Made by a program: the position numbers and the translations under genes
Source: VAZQ01 sp963725185
GTDB taxonomy: Bacteria > Pseudomonadota > Alphaproteobacteria > Rhizobiales > Xanthobacteraceae
NCBI GenBank assembly: GCA_963725185.1
Contig: CAVRXO010000004.1
Coordinates: 1-64,000, forward strand
Direction: 5' to 3'
DNA: 64,000 bases
Notes under the pieces: model-generated
The model's database searches: none
Seen by the model: the letters and a program-made list of their open reading frames with translations, nothing else
Told to the model about the DNA's origin: nothing
Shown here: positions 54,465 through 62,794 of the stretch, piece after piece
Position numbering within the stretch: position 1 is the stretch's first letter
Layout of the letters: each line of letters opens with the position of its first letter

Positions 54465-54773
54465 CGCGGTGATCCTCGGCGGCTCAGCGGATGATGAGGC
54501 GGCGCGCCATGCATCCCACAGCCGGATCATCATCCCATTTCGAGGCCGTGACCTTATCGCCGGTCGGTGGAATGGCGCAATTCAGCAAGCCATTCAGCTA
54601 CGAGCCGACGCATGGCGCGGATGACGGTGGTGGGCGAAGGCGCGGGCGCGTCTCATGCACCTTGGCACCGGAACGGGCTCACCCCATGCTGCCCGCTTTG
54701 TGCTAACGCCAGCGTCAAGTCTGCCGCGACTCGATCCCGCTGATCCTTGCTCGCCGCGCGGCAGCCTTGGCGC

Positions 54774-55680
54774 ATGCATCCGACCAACGTCATCAAGGCC
54801 ATTTCGCTCAAGGTCGCCTCGGCGTTGATCTTCGCCGTGATGGCGGGGCTGGTGCGCTATCTCGGCACCGCCTATCCGGTCGGGCAGGTGGTGTTCTTCC
54901 GCTCGGCCTTCGCGATCGTGCCGGTGGTGGTGATCTATGCCTCGCGGCGCGAGCTTGAGGCCGCCATCCGCATGGGCCGGCCGTTCGGCCATGTCGGGCG
55001 CGGTCTCACCGCCATCGGCGCCATGTTCTGCAACTTCTCGGCGCTGGCGCGGCTTCCGATCGTCGATGCCACCGCGATCTCGTTCGCGGCGCCGCTCATC
55101 ACCGTGGTGATGGCGGCAGTGTGGCTCAAGGAGCGGGTGCGCATCTACCGCTGGTCGGCGGTCATCCTCGGCTTTCTGGGCGTCCTGGTGATGCTGTTGC
55201 CTTATCTCGCTGTCGGCGCTTCCGTGCCGGGTTCGGCGGGCGAAGCGCTCGGCGCCGCTTTCGGGCTCGCGGGGGCGTTCTTCAATGCCGGATCGGTCAT
55301 CCAGACGCGCCATCTCACCAAGAGCGAGACCACCTCCTCGATCGTGTTTTATTTCTCGCTGATCTGCGCGCTGGCCGGCCTCCTCACCCTGCCGTTGGGC
55401 TGGAACGTGCCGAGCGGAAGCGAGCTCGCGGCCCTGATCGGCATCGGCATCTGCGGCGGCCTCGGGCATATCGTGCTCACCGAGAGCTACCGCTTCGCGC
55501 CGGCCTCGCTGGTGGCGCCGTTCGATTATACGTCGATGCTGTGGGCGCTGGTGGTCGGCTATCTGGCGTTCGGCGAGTTTCCGACCGCGCTCGGCTTCCT
55601 CGGCGCCGCGATCATCGTCGCAGCGGGGCTGTTCGTGATCTGGCGCGAACGACAGCTCAAGGCGGAGCGCGGCGCGTTAG
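54774..55680 (+). CDS. EamA/DMT family transporter (3' end shifted)
   Basis: About 302 residues from ATG 54774 with ten membrane spans in two EamA repeats: residues 5-140 (SALIFAVMAGLVRYLG, VVFFRSAFAIVPVVVI, AAPLITVVMAAVWLKERV) and 155-295 (HIVLTESYRFAPASLVAPFD, GYLAFGEFP). It would export a metabolite. In the given frame the protein runs on past residue 300 as far as 55988, through DNA that encodes an Lrp-type gene on the other strand. The natural end is near 55680, where TAG occurs in another frame just after KAERG; one base error there would explain the run-on. Confidence 0.8.
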
Positions 55681-55697
55681 TGTTGTTGCTCCGACGA

Positions 55698-55940
55698 TCA
55701 GCCTTGAAATGCCTTGAAGGTGATGATGGTGCGGGTGTCCTGGATGCCCGGGAGGGTCTGCACCTTCTCGTTGACGAAATGCCCGATGTCGGTCCCGTCC
55801 TCGACATAGAATTTGACCAGGAGATCGAACTCGCCGGCGGTCGAATAGATCTCCGAGGCGATCTCGGCGTCCGCGAGCCTGTTGGCCACGTCGTAGGACT
55901 TGCCGAGCTGGCATTTGATCTGGACGAAGAAGGGAACCAC
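55698..55940 (-). CDS. stand-alone Lrp/AsnC ligand-binding domain protein
   Basis: An 80-residue protein that consists only of the RAM (ligand-binding) domain of Lrp regulators: FFVQIKCQLGKSYDVANRLA, STAGEFDLLVKFYVED, LPGIQDTRTIITFKAFQ. The DNA-binding helix-turn-helix is missing, as in the known family of stand-alone RAM proteins, which bind amino acids and may modulate other Lrp proteins. It converges with the EamA transporter. The start ATG 55940 is natural for the domain. Confidence 0.85.
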   Translation of the reverse strand: MVPFFVQIKCQLGKSYDVANRLADAEIASEIYSTAGEFDLLVKFYVEDGTDIGHFVNEKVQTLPGIQDTRTIITFKAFQG

Positions 55941-55960
55941 GGAGGCCTCCGGGCCATGGG

Positions 55961-56048
55961 CGAGTGGCGAATAGCGAATAGCGAATAGCGAATAGCGAAT
56001 AGCGAGTAGCGAGTAGCGAGTAGCGAGTAGCGAGCGAGTAGCGAAGGA
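55961..56048. repeat. heptamer tandem repeat array
   Basis: A run of 7-bp units in tandem: CGAGTGG, five CGAATAG, four CGAGTAG, a partial CGAG, CGAGTAG, CGAAGGA. It lies just upstream (on the minus strand) of the Lrp-like gene's start. The array at 56092-56133 is its reverse complement, so the two can pair into a hairpin. Copy number of such arrays can change by slippage. Confidence 0.92.
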
Positions 56049-56091
56049 AGCCTAGCCGGATTCCTCGCCACCCGCCACCCGTGCCGCTCTC

Positions 56092-56133
56092 CCATTCGCT
56101 ACTCGCCATTCGCCATTCGCCATTCGCTATTCG
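56092..56133. repeat. heptamer tandem repeat, inverted partner array
   Basis: Six 7-bp units (CCATTCG, CTACTCG, three CCATTCG, CTATTCG), the reverse complement of the units at 55961-56048. The spacer between the arrays is 43 bases. The pair fills most of the gap between the Lrp-like gene and thiE. Confidence 0.9.
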
Positions 56134-56184
56134 CCCCGCCCGGCCTCGCTTGCACGCCGTGGACCGGTTGCCTAGATTGCCAGG

Positions 56185-56846
56185 ATGAGTGCCGATCTGC
56201 GACTTTACGCATTGATAGATCCCGGGCGCGCCGGCGGCCGCGATCTCGCCGAGCTCGCCTGGCTGGTCGCGCGCGGCGGCGCGACGCTGGTGCAGTTGCG
56301 CGACAAGGTCAGCTCCACGCTGGCGATGGTGGAGAGCGCGCGGGCGATCAGAAGCCGGCTTGCCCCGCTCGGCGTGCCGCTGCTGATCAACGACCGCGCC
56401 GACGTCGCGTTTGCGGCCGGCGCCGATGGGGTGCATCTGGGCCAGGACGACATGGCGATCGAGGACGCGCGGCGCCTGCTCGGTCCGCAGGCGGTCATCG
56501 GCCTCTCCATCAAGACTTCGAGCAGGCGGCCCATGCGCCGATCGAGCAGCTCGACTATGTGTGCATCGGCGGCGTGTTTGCCACGACGTCGAAGGACAAT
56601 CCGGATCCGCCCATCGGGCTCGCGGGTTTGCGGTCCATCTTTGCGACGATGCGCGGACGCGATCCCGATCTTCCGATCGGCGCGATCGCGGGGATCGATG
56701 CCAGCAATGCGGGCGCGGTCATCGCGGCCGGAACCGACGGCGTGGCGGTGATCTCTGCACTTTCGCTGGCCGAAGATCCGCAGGCCGCCGCGCGCGATCT
56801 GCGCGCCATCGTGGAGGCGGCGCTCGCCAAGCGACAGGCCGCATAG
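56185..56846 (+). CDS. thiE: thiamine phosphate synthase (frameshifted)
   Basis: It begins LRLYALIDPGRAGGRDL and has GATLVQLRDKVSSTL (pyrophosphate-side motif VQLRxK), PLLINDRADVAFAAGADGVH and GQDDMAIEDARRLLG, as in ThiE. A base is missing after 56516; the next frame continues FEQAAHAPIEQLDYVCIGGV, FATTSKDNP and AIAGIDASNAGAVIAAGTDG to the stop at 56846. All ThiE blocks are present, so this is one gene of about 220 residues. It joins HMP-pyrophosphate and thiazole phosphate to thiamine phosphate. It is followed after 9 bases by thiD. Confidence 0.9.
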
Positions 56847-56855
56847 CCGCTGATC

Positions 56856-57671
56856 ATGACGCCGATAACGACGCCGATTGCCGTCACCATCGCGGGGTCC
56901 GATTCCGGCGGCGGCGCCGGCCTGCAGGGCGATCTCAAGACCTTCTCCGCGCTCGGCGTCTACGGGGCCTGCGTGGTCACCGCGCTGACCGCGCAGAATA
57001 CGGCGGGCGTGACCGCGATCCACGACGTGCCGCCTGATTTCGTCGCCGCCCAGATCGATGCGGTGTTCTCCGACCTCAAGGTCGATGCGGTGAAGATCGG
57101 CATGCTCTCTCAGCCCGCCGTCATCGACGCGGTCGCGGCCGGGCTTGATCGCTGGCGGCAGACCCGGGTGGTGCTTGATCCGGTCATGGTGGCTTCCTCG
57201 GGCGAGGAGCTGCTGGCGCCCGCTGCCATCGATGTGCTCAAGCGCGTGCTCATTCCGCGCGCCTTGCTGCTCACGCCCAACCTGCCGGAGGCGGCCGCGC
57301 TGCTGGGCGTGCCGGTGGCGCAGACGCAGGACGACATGCACGCGCAGGCGCAGGCGCTGCTCGACCTGGGCGCCAAGGCGGTTGTGCTCAAGGGCGGCCA
57401 CGCCCATGGCCGCGACAGCGTCGATCTCCTGGTTGATCGCAGCGGGGCGGTGGCACTGCCGCTAGTGCGAATCGCGAGCCGCAACACCCATGGCACCGGC
57501 TGCGCCTTCTCGGCCGCGATCGCGGCCGGCCTCGCCAAGGGCATGGAGCTCGAGCCCGCCACACGATTCGCCAAGCGCTATGTCCATGCCGCCATCGCGG
57601 CTGCCGACACGCTCGCGGTCGGGTCGGGGCCCGGGCCGGTGCATCACTTCCACGCCCTGTGGCGGCCTTGA
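56856..57671 (+). CDS. thiD: hydroxymethylpyrimidine / phosphomethylpyrimidine kinase
   Basis: A protein of 271 residues, normal for ThiD. AVTIAGSDSGGGAGLQGDLK gives the substrate site, VVLDPVMVASSGEELLAP and LTPNLPEAAALLG are family blocks, LKGGHAHG lies before the ATP site, and SRNTHGTGCAFSAAIAAGLA holds the anion hole and catalytic aspartate position (GTGC; here the usual Asp-Thr is replaced by Asn-Thr-His, as in ThiD). It phosphorylates HMP twice to HMP-pyrophosphate, the substrate of ThiE. It forms an operon with thiE. Confidence 0.95.
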   Translation: MTPITTPIAVTIAGSDSGGGAGLQGDLKTFSALGVYGACVVTALTAQNTAGVTAIHDVPPDFVAAQIDAVFSDLKVDAVKIGMLSQPAVIDAVAAGLDRWRQTRVVLDPVMVASSGEELLAPAAIDVLKRVLIPRALLLTPNLPEAAALLGVPVAQTQDDMHAQAQALLDLGAKAVVLKGGHAHGRDSVDLLVDRSGAVALPLVRIASRNTHGTGCAFSAAIAAGLAKGMELEPATRFAKRYVHAAIAAADTLAVGSGPGPVHHFHALWRP

Positions 57672-57793
57672 CCTCCCGAGCACGGAGAGCTTGCCCTCGG
57701 TCTTGACCCGAGAAGCGGTTCCGGTTGGGGTCAAGCAACAAACACCGAATCCGCGGAGAGACTGGACCCCCACCCGGCTCGCTGCGCTCGCCG

Positions 57794-57816
57794 ACCTCCC
57801 CCTTTCAGGGGGAGGT
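57794..57816. terminator. inverted repeat between convergent genes, probable bidirectional terminator
   Basis: ACCTCCCCCT at 57794-57803 pairs with AGGGGGAGGT at 57807-57816, leaving a 3-base loop. It lies between the stops of thiD and the minus-strand SDR gene. No T run follows, so it is not a classical intrinsic terminator. The wider stretch from 57760 (CCCACCCGGCTCGCTGCGCT) resembles a repeat seen between genes in related genomes. Confidence 0.5.
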
Positions 57817-57828
57817 GAAGAATCATCC

Positions 57829-58608
57829 TCAGAACGCGCCCGGGAATGCGCCGCCGTCGATCACGAGGTTCTGTCCCGTGATATAGCCGGCCTGGGCCGA
57901 GCAGAGGAACGCACAGGCGGCGCCGAACTCCGCCGGATCGCCGATGCGCTTGGCCGGGATGCTGGCGGTGCGCTCGGCCTTGGCCTGCTCCACGCTGATG
58001 CCCTTGCGCTTGGCGGCCACCGCCAGCGTCGATTGCAGCCGGTCGGTTGCGAACGCGCCCGGCAGCAGATTGTTGATCGTCACGTTCGCCTCGGCGACCT
58101 GGCGGGCGACGCCGGCGACGAAGATGCTCAAGCCGCCGCGCGCCCCCGATGACAGGTCGAGGCCGGGCTGCGGCAGCTTCACCGCAGCCGAGGTGATGTT
58201 GACGATGCGGCCGAAGCGGCGGCGCAGCATCGGATCGATCGCCTTCTGTATGAGCTCGATCGCCACCGCCATGTTGGCGATCACGCCGTCGATGATCTGC
58301 GCCCGGTTGAGCTCGCGAAAGTCGCGCAGCGGCGGTCCGGCATTGTTGTTGATCAGGATGTCGGGTTCCGGACAGGCGGCAAACAATGCCGCCTGGCCTT
58401 CCGCGGTTGCGACATCGGCGCGCACCGGAACGACCTTGGCGCCGGTATCCCGCTGCAGCGCCGCTGCGGTCGCATTAAGGGATTCTTCATCACGTCCATT
58501 GATTACAACTTCGCAGCCTGCGGCCGCGAGGGCCTGTGCGCAGGCGCGCCCAAGCCCGCGGCTCGAAGCGCAAACGATCGCCCGGCGTCCCGAAATTCCC
58601 AAATCCAT
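57829..58608 (-). CDS. SDR family oxidoreductase without the classical YxxxK site
   Basis: A protein of 259 residues from ATG 58608. The NADP site is RAIVCASSRGLGRACAQALA, and INNNAGPP is the NNAG motif. The catalytic stretch reads SAAVKLPQPGLDLSSGARGG, where the Tyr-x-x-x-Lys expected of SDRs is replaced by Leu-Ser-Ser-Gly-Ala-Arg; a group of 3-oxoacyl-reductase-like proteins shares this. The C-terminus YITGQNLVIDGGAFPGAF is normal. The reaction is unknown. It converges with thiD. Confidence 0.85.
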   Translation of the reverse strand: MDLGISGRRAIVCASSRGLGRACAQALAAAGCEVVINGRDEESLNATAAALQRDTGAKVVPVRADVATAEGQAALFAACPEPDILINNNAGPPLRDFRELNRAQIIDGVIANMAVAIELIQKAIDPMLRRRFGRIVNITSAAVKLPQPGLDLSSGARGGLSIFVAGVARQVAEANVTINNLLPGAFATDRLQSTLAVAAKRKGISVEQAKAERTASIPAKRIGDPAEFGAACAFLCSAQAGYITGQNLVIDGGAFPGAF

Positions 58609-58847
58609 CGCGTTAAGCCCTTGATATTTATGATGTTGACGGCGCCGGTAGCGAGGTGCCGAAACAAACCCCGGCAATCACCATCCGCGCAGCGGTGTTA
58701 TGGTGCGGATTTGCAGCCGATGGAACTGTTTTCGAATTTTGCGGAGTGTTGCGTCCAGGTGACAGACCTGACGGGCGATCTGGGCTACGTTTGCGTCATC
58801 CATGCGGCTTCCGGGACGGAGTCGCGAATCAAGAAGGGGTCGTTCTC

Positions 58848-59575
58848 ATGAAGAAAATGCTTCTCGCCGGGACAGCATTGCTCACGCTCGTGTCGGGTTC
58901 GGCAATGGCTGCGGATTTGTCGCGGCCGGGTCCGGCGCCGGTCTACACCAAGGCACCCATGATGGCGCCGTTGTTTACCTGGACCGGATGCTATGTGGGC
59001 GGCAATGTCGGCGGCCTTTTTGTCCAGAAGAATGTGACCGCCACTGCCGGCGTTGGCGGCGTTACCACCGTCGGCTCGGGCAGCCTGAACATCGACGGTT
59101 GGGCGGCCGGCGGACAGCTCGGCTGCAATTACCAGGTCAGCACTTGGGTGTTCGGCATCCAGGGCGATTATGACTGGGCCAATGCCAGCGGCACCACTGC
59201 GCTTGCCGGTCTTCCGGGGGAGCGAGCGCTGCGGTGACCGTCAACTCGGTGGCGTCGGTGACCGGTCGGGTCGGCTATGCCTGGGACCGCTTCCTGGCCT
59301 ATGTGAAGGGCGGTGGTGCGTGGGAATTGGACAACTACACTGCCGGTGCCACCGGCTTCGTCGGGACGTCGATTAGCGACACCCGCAGCGGCTGGACCCT
59401 CGGGGGCGGCGGCGAATACGCCTTCACCGACTGGCTGACCGGGTTCGTGGAATATGACTACTACAACTTCGGCACCAAATCGGAATCCCTGGCGACGCTG
59501 GTTTCCGCCAACGTCACCGAAACCAAAAGCGTCGTGAAGGGCGGCATCAACTTCAAGTTCGGTGGCTGGCACTGA
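58848..59575 (+). CDS. outer membrane beta-barrel protein, Omp31/porin family (frameshifted)
   Basis: ATG 58848 starts a clear signal peptide (KKMLLAGTALLTLVSGSAMA, cleaved before ADLSRPG). FTWTGCYVGGNVGG is the conserved first strand of Omp31-like proteins of Bradyrhizobiaceae. A base is missing in the G run 59216-59220; the next frame goes on with VTGRVGYAWDRFLAYVKGGG, ending with the barrel strand GGINFKFGGWH. Whole length is about 242 residues. It is probably an abundant surface protein. The 239 bases upstream hold no gene and should contain its promoter. Confidence 0.88.
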
Positions 59576-59605
59576 ACCTTGCGACGTCGCTTCGATCGAA
59601 ATTCG

Positions 59606-59634
59606 AGAGCCCCGGCATCCCCGGGGCTCTTTTC
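59606..59634 (+). terminator. rho-independent terminator of the porin gene
   Basis: A perfect 10-bp stem (AGAGCCCCGG 59606-59615 with CCGGGGCTCT 59621-59630), a 5-base loop, and a T run at 59630-59633, 31 bases after the porin stop. This is the clearest intrinsic terminator in the window and fits a strongly expressed gene. Confidence 0.9.
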
Positions 59635-59741
59635 GTTATGAGGCAAGCGTTCAGCGGCCGAGCCGTTGCGCCGGCCGTGTGTCATCCCCGCGACATCGAA
59701 TCCGCGCATATTCGCACCGCAATGAGCAGGGGACAGCGAGC

Positions 59742-60536
59742 ATGTTGATGGCGGCCAGCACGCGGCGGTTTCGCGCGCTGTTCATTTCCGACGTGCATCT
59801 CGGCGCCAAGGGCTCCCAGGCCGAGCGCCTCCTCGACTTCCTGCGCGATCACGATGCGGATGTGATCTATCTGGTCGGCGACATCGTCGACGGCTGGCAG
59901 CTCAAGTCGGGTTGGTATTGGCCGCAGGCCCACAACGACGTGGTGCAGAAGCTGCTGCGCCAGGCCCGCAAGGGCGCGCAAATCATCTACCTGCCCGGCA
60001 ACCACGACGAGTTCCTGCGCGACTATTACGGCACCCATTTCGGCGGCGTCGAGGTGCAGGACAAGGCGATGCACGAAGGCGCCGACGGGCGCCGCTATCT
60101 GGTCATCCACGGCGACCATTTCGACCTCGTGGTCACCCAGGCGCGCTGGCTCGCGCTCCTGGGCGACAAGGCCTATGACTTCGCCATCACGGCCAACCGC
60201 ATCTTCAACAACCTGCGTCGGCGGCTCGGATTCCCATACTGGTCGCTGTCGCAATGGGCCAAGCTGAAAGTCAAGAATGCGGTGAATTTCATCGGCCAGT
60301 TCGAGAAGACGCTGGTGGCCGAAGCGCAGCGGCACGCCGCCGACGGCGTCATCTGCGGACACATCCATCACGCCGTCATTCACGACGACTACGGCATCCG
60401 CTACATCAATTGCGGCGATTGGGTGGAGAGCTGCACCGCCGTGGTCGAGCACCATGACGGCAAGTTCGAGATCATCGATTGGTCCAACAGCACCAGCAGC
60501 AGGCCGGACGAGGTCGAGCAAGAGGCGGCGGCTTGA
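59742..60536 (+). CDS. calcineurin-like metallophosphoesterase, LpxH-like
   Basis: A protein of 264 residues from ATG 59742. All metal-site motifs of the family are visible: FISDVHLGAKGS (D-x-H), LVGDIVDGW (GD), IIYLPGNHDEF (GNHD/E), VIHGDHFD, and VICGHIHHAVIH (GHxH). This is the COG2908 group that includes UDP-2,3-diacylglucosamine pyrophosphatase LpxH, although many Hyphomicrobiales use LpxI for that step. A role in envelope lipid synthesis is likely. Its last 65 bases overlap the end of the convergent glycosyltransferase gene. Confidence 0.87.
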   Translation: MLMAASTRRFRALFISDVHLGAKGSQAERLLDFLRDHDADVIYLVGDIVDGWQLKSGWYWPQAHNDVVQKLLRQARKGAQIIYLPGNHDEFLRDYYGTHFGGVEVQDKAMHEGADGRRYLVIHGDHFDLVVTQARWLALLGDKAYDFAITANRIFNNLRRRLGFPYWSLSQWAKLKVKNAVNFIGQFEKTLVAEAQRHAADGVICGHIHHAVIHDDYGIRYINCGDWVESCTAVVEHHDGKFEIIDWSNSTSSRPDEVEQEAAA

Positions 60537-61683
60537 TCGCTGATAGCGCGCCTCTCGATTCGACCGGTCGCATCTGGTTGCCGCGCCAGACGAAGGCGCT
60601 GCCGAGCCAGCCGTTGAACCAGATCGCCGGCAGCAGCAGATCGCGCAGCGCCCAGGCGAGCGGCGAGCGGACGCTCAGGTGCCAGCCGGCCGCCCAGGCC
60701 AGGACGGCCTCGCTGCCGTACCACAGCACGGCCAGCGCCGGTACGCAGGCAAGCGAGAGGTCGGATTGGGCGGCCGCGAATGCGGCAGCGGCCAGTGGCC
60801 AGGCGCCGCCGGCCAGGATCTCGGGCATGAAATAGGTCTTGAAGGAGGTGCGGCGCAGCCGCGCCCAGCGCACCTGCCGCCGCCACACTTCCGCGGCGCT
60901 GCGATGCCCGAGCGGCTGCTCGAACGGCGCATCCACCAGCCGCACGCGCAAGCCGGCGCGGCGCACGACCTTGGTGGCGGCCGCATCCTCCGCGAGCTCG
61001 GATGCCAAGGCGCGGATGCCGCCGGCCGCTTCGAGAATGTCGCGCCGCCACAGCATCGACTTGCCCTGCGCAAAGCCCATGCCGATGGTGTCGGCCGTGT
61101 ACTGAAAGCGGGCCTGATAGGTGTTGAGAAACGCGCATTCGAGCTCCGCCCAGAAGCCGGCGGGGCGGCAGCCCACCGGCGGCGAGCAGATGAGGCCCGT
61201 GTCGGGACGCCACGCGGAGATGAGGCGCTGGATATAGTCGGGCGGCATGAACACATTGCTGTCGGCAAGCACGATCCATTCGTGCGCGGCGCCGCGCCAG
61301 CCTTTGTAGAGGTTGTTGAGCTTGGGATTGTCGCTGATCTTCTCGTTGCCCACGAGCAGCCGGGCCGGGACCTCTGGATGGGCCGCCATCAAGCGCTTGA
61401 CCGTCGGCACGACGGGGTCTTGCGCCAGGGCCACGCAGAAGACGATCTCATAGCGCGGATAGTCGAGCGCGAAGGCGGAAGCCAGCGTCTCCTCGATATG
61501 GTTCTCGATGCCGCAGACCGGACGCACCAGGCTCACGCCCGGCGCATGCGCCCGCGCGCGCAGCAGCGCCGCCGGCGACTTGCAGCGCATGATCGCAATG
61601 AGCGTGCTGGTGACGTGAATTGCGGTGGTGGTGGCGCAGAAGGCTCCGGCGGCCAAGATCGGAATCATCATGTGCCGAGTCAT
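60472..61683 (-). CDS. ceramide glucosyltransferase-like GT2 (family 21 type)
   Basis: A membrane glycosyltransferase of 403 residues from ATG 61683. A first span (IPILAAGAFCATTTAIHVTS) is followed by VSLVRPVCGIENHIEETLAS, then the D1/D2 sites IVLADSNVFMPPDYI and the ED and QxxRW motifs in LAEDAAATKVV and RRQVRWARLRRTSF, and spans at the C-terminus. This is the layout of GT21 ceramide or hopanoid-type glucosyltransferases. The last 30 residues, antisense to the phosphoesterase end, are odd (Cys-Trp-rich), so its true end may be a little earlier. Substrate unknown. Confidence 0.85.
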   Translation of the reverse strand: MTRHMMIPILAAGAFCATTTAIHVTSTLIAIMRCKSPAALLRARAHAPGVSLVRPVCGIENHIEETLASAFALDYPRYEIVFCVALAQDPVVPTVKRLMAAHPEVPARLLVGNEKISDNPKLNNLYKGWRGAAHEWIVLADSNVFMPPDYIQRLISAWRPDTGLICSPPVGCRPAGFWAELECAFLNTYQARFQYTADTIGMGFAQGKSMLWRRDILEAAGGIRALASELAEDAAATKVVRRAGLRVRLVDAPFEQPLGHRSAAEVWRRQVRWARLRRTSFKTYFMPEILAGGAWPLAAAAFAAAQSDLSLACVPALAVLWYGSEAVLAWAAGWHLSVRSPLAWALRDLLLPAIWFNGWLGSAFVWRGNQMRPVESRGALSAIKPPPLARPRPACCWCCWTNR

Positions 61684-61789
61684 CTCACGTAAGCGGTGAC
61701 AGCGCTGTGACAGGCCCCGCAAGCCATATTCGGAGGGCGTTCGGCTGCGCTCTTGCCGGGGTGGGCAACGGGGCGCTACCGTAGGCGCG

Positions 61790-62785
61790 ATGCTGCCGTC
61801 CGCCGCACCGCCGCCACCCATGCCCACCGCCCAGGATGTCGATGCGGCGGCGCAACTCTTGGCGGGCGTCGCGCTGCGCACGCCGCTCATCGCTTCCCCG
61901 GTGCTCGACGCTTTGACCGGGGCGCGCGTGTTTCTCAAGGCCGAGACCCTGCAGCGCACCGGCTCGTTCAAGTTCCGCGGCGCCTACAACAAGTTGGCCT
62001 CGATCCCGCACGAGCAGCGCGGCGGCGGCGTGGTCGCGTTCTCGTCCGGCAATCATGCGCAAGGCGTCGCCGCGGCGGCGCGGCTCCTGCGCATGCCGGC
62101 CGTCATCGTGATGCCGTCGGACGCGCCGCGCAGCAAGCGCGCCCGCACCGCGGCGCTCGGTGCGGAAATCGTGCTCTTCGACCGCGCCAGCGACGACCGC
62201 GAAGCCATTGCCCGCGACATTGCGGGCAAGTGCAACGCGGTGCTGGTGCCACCCTATGACGATCGGCTGGTAATTGCCGGGCAAGGCACGGTCGGGCGCG
62301 AGATCATCGAGGATCTGGCGACGCTGGGTATTGTTCCAGACATTATCGCGGTGACCGCCTCGGGCGGAGGCCTGACGGCCGGCATTGCGCTCGCCGTCAA
62401 GTCACGCGTTCCCGGGGTGCGTCTCTACACGGCAGAGCCGGCCGGCTTTGACGATCATGCCCGCTCGTTCAAGAGCGGACGGCGCGAAACCAATGCGGCG
62501 CTGACCGGCACCATCTGCGATGCCCTGATGGCGCGGATGCCGGGGGAGCTGACATTTGCCATCAACCGCGCCCTGGTCGACGAGGGTGTCGCGGCGACCG
62601 ATCCGGAAGTGGCGGCCGCGGTGGCGTTTGCGTTTCACGAGCTCAAGCTTGTGGTCGAGCCGGGTGGGGCGGTCGCGCTCGCGGCGCTGATGTCGGGCAA
62701 GATCCCGATCAGGGGCAAGATCGCGGTTGCGGTGCTGTCCGGCGGCAATGTCGACGCGGAGCTGTTCCATCGATTGGTTGCGTGA
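61790..62785 (+). CDS. threonine ammonia-lyase/serine racemase-like PLP enzyme
   Basis: A fold-type II PLP enzyme of 331 residues. The PLP lysine lies in GSFKFRGAYNKL, the cofactor-phosphate loop is SGGGLTAGIALAVKS, and FSSGNHAQGVAAAARLL is the substrate loop. VLSGGNVDAELF is the C-terminal family mark. It has no regulatory ACT domain, so it is the short catabolic type that deaminates threonine or serine, or a racemase. ATG 61820 is an alternative start that drops a proline-rich stretch. Confidence 0.9.
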   Translation: MLPSAAPPPPMPTAQDVDAAAQLLAGVALRTPLIASPVLDALTGARVFLKAETLQRTGSFKFRGAYNKLASIPHEQRGGGVVAFSSGNHAQGVAAAARLLRMPAVIVMPSDAPRSKRARTAALGAEIVLFDRASDDREAIARDIAGKCNAVLVPPYDDRLVIAGQGTVGREIIEDLATLGIVPDIIAVTASGGGLTAGIALAVKSRVPGVRLYTAEPAGFDDHARSFKSGRRETNAALTGTICDALMARMPGELTFAINRALVDEGVAATDPEVAAAVAFAFHELKLVVEPGGAVALAALMSGKIPIRGKIAVAVLSGGNVDAELFHRLVA

Positions 62786-62794
62786 TCGCCTGAG

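Noticed and set aside
55961..56133. CRISPR array
   Set aside because: Units are only 7 bp, have no unique spacers, and no cas genes are near. It is a simple tandem repeat with an inverted partner.
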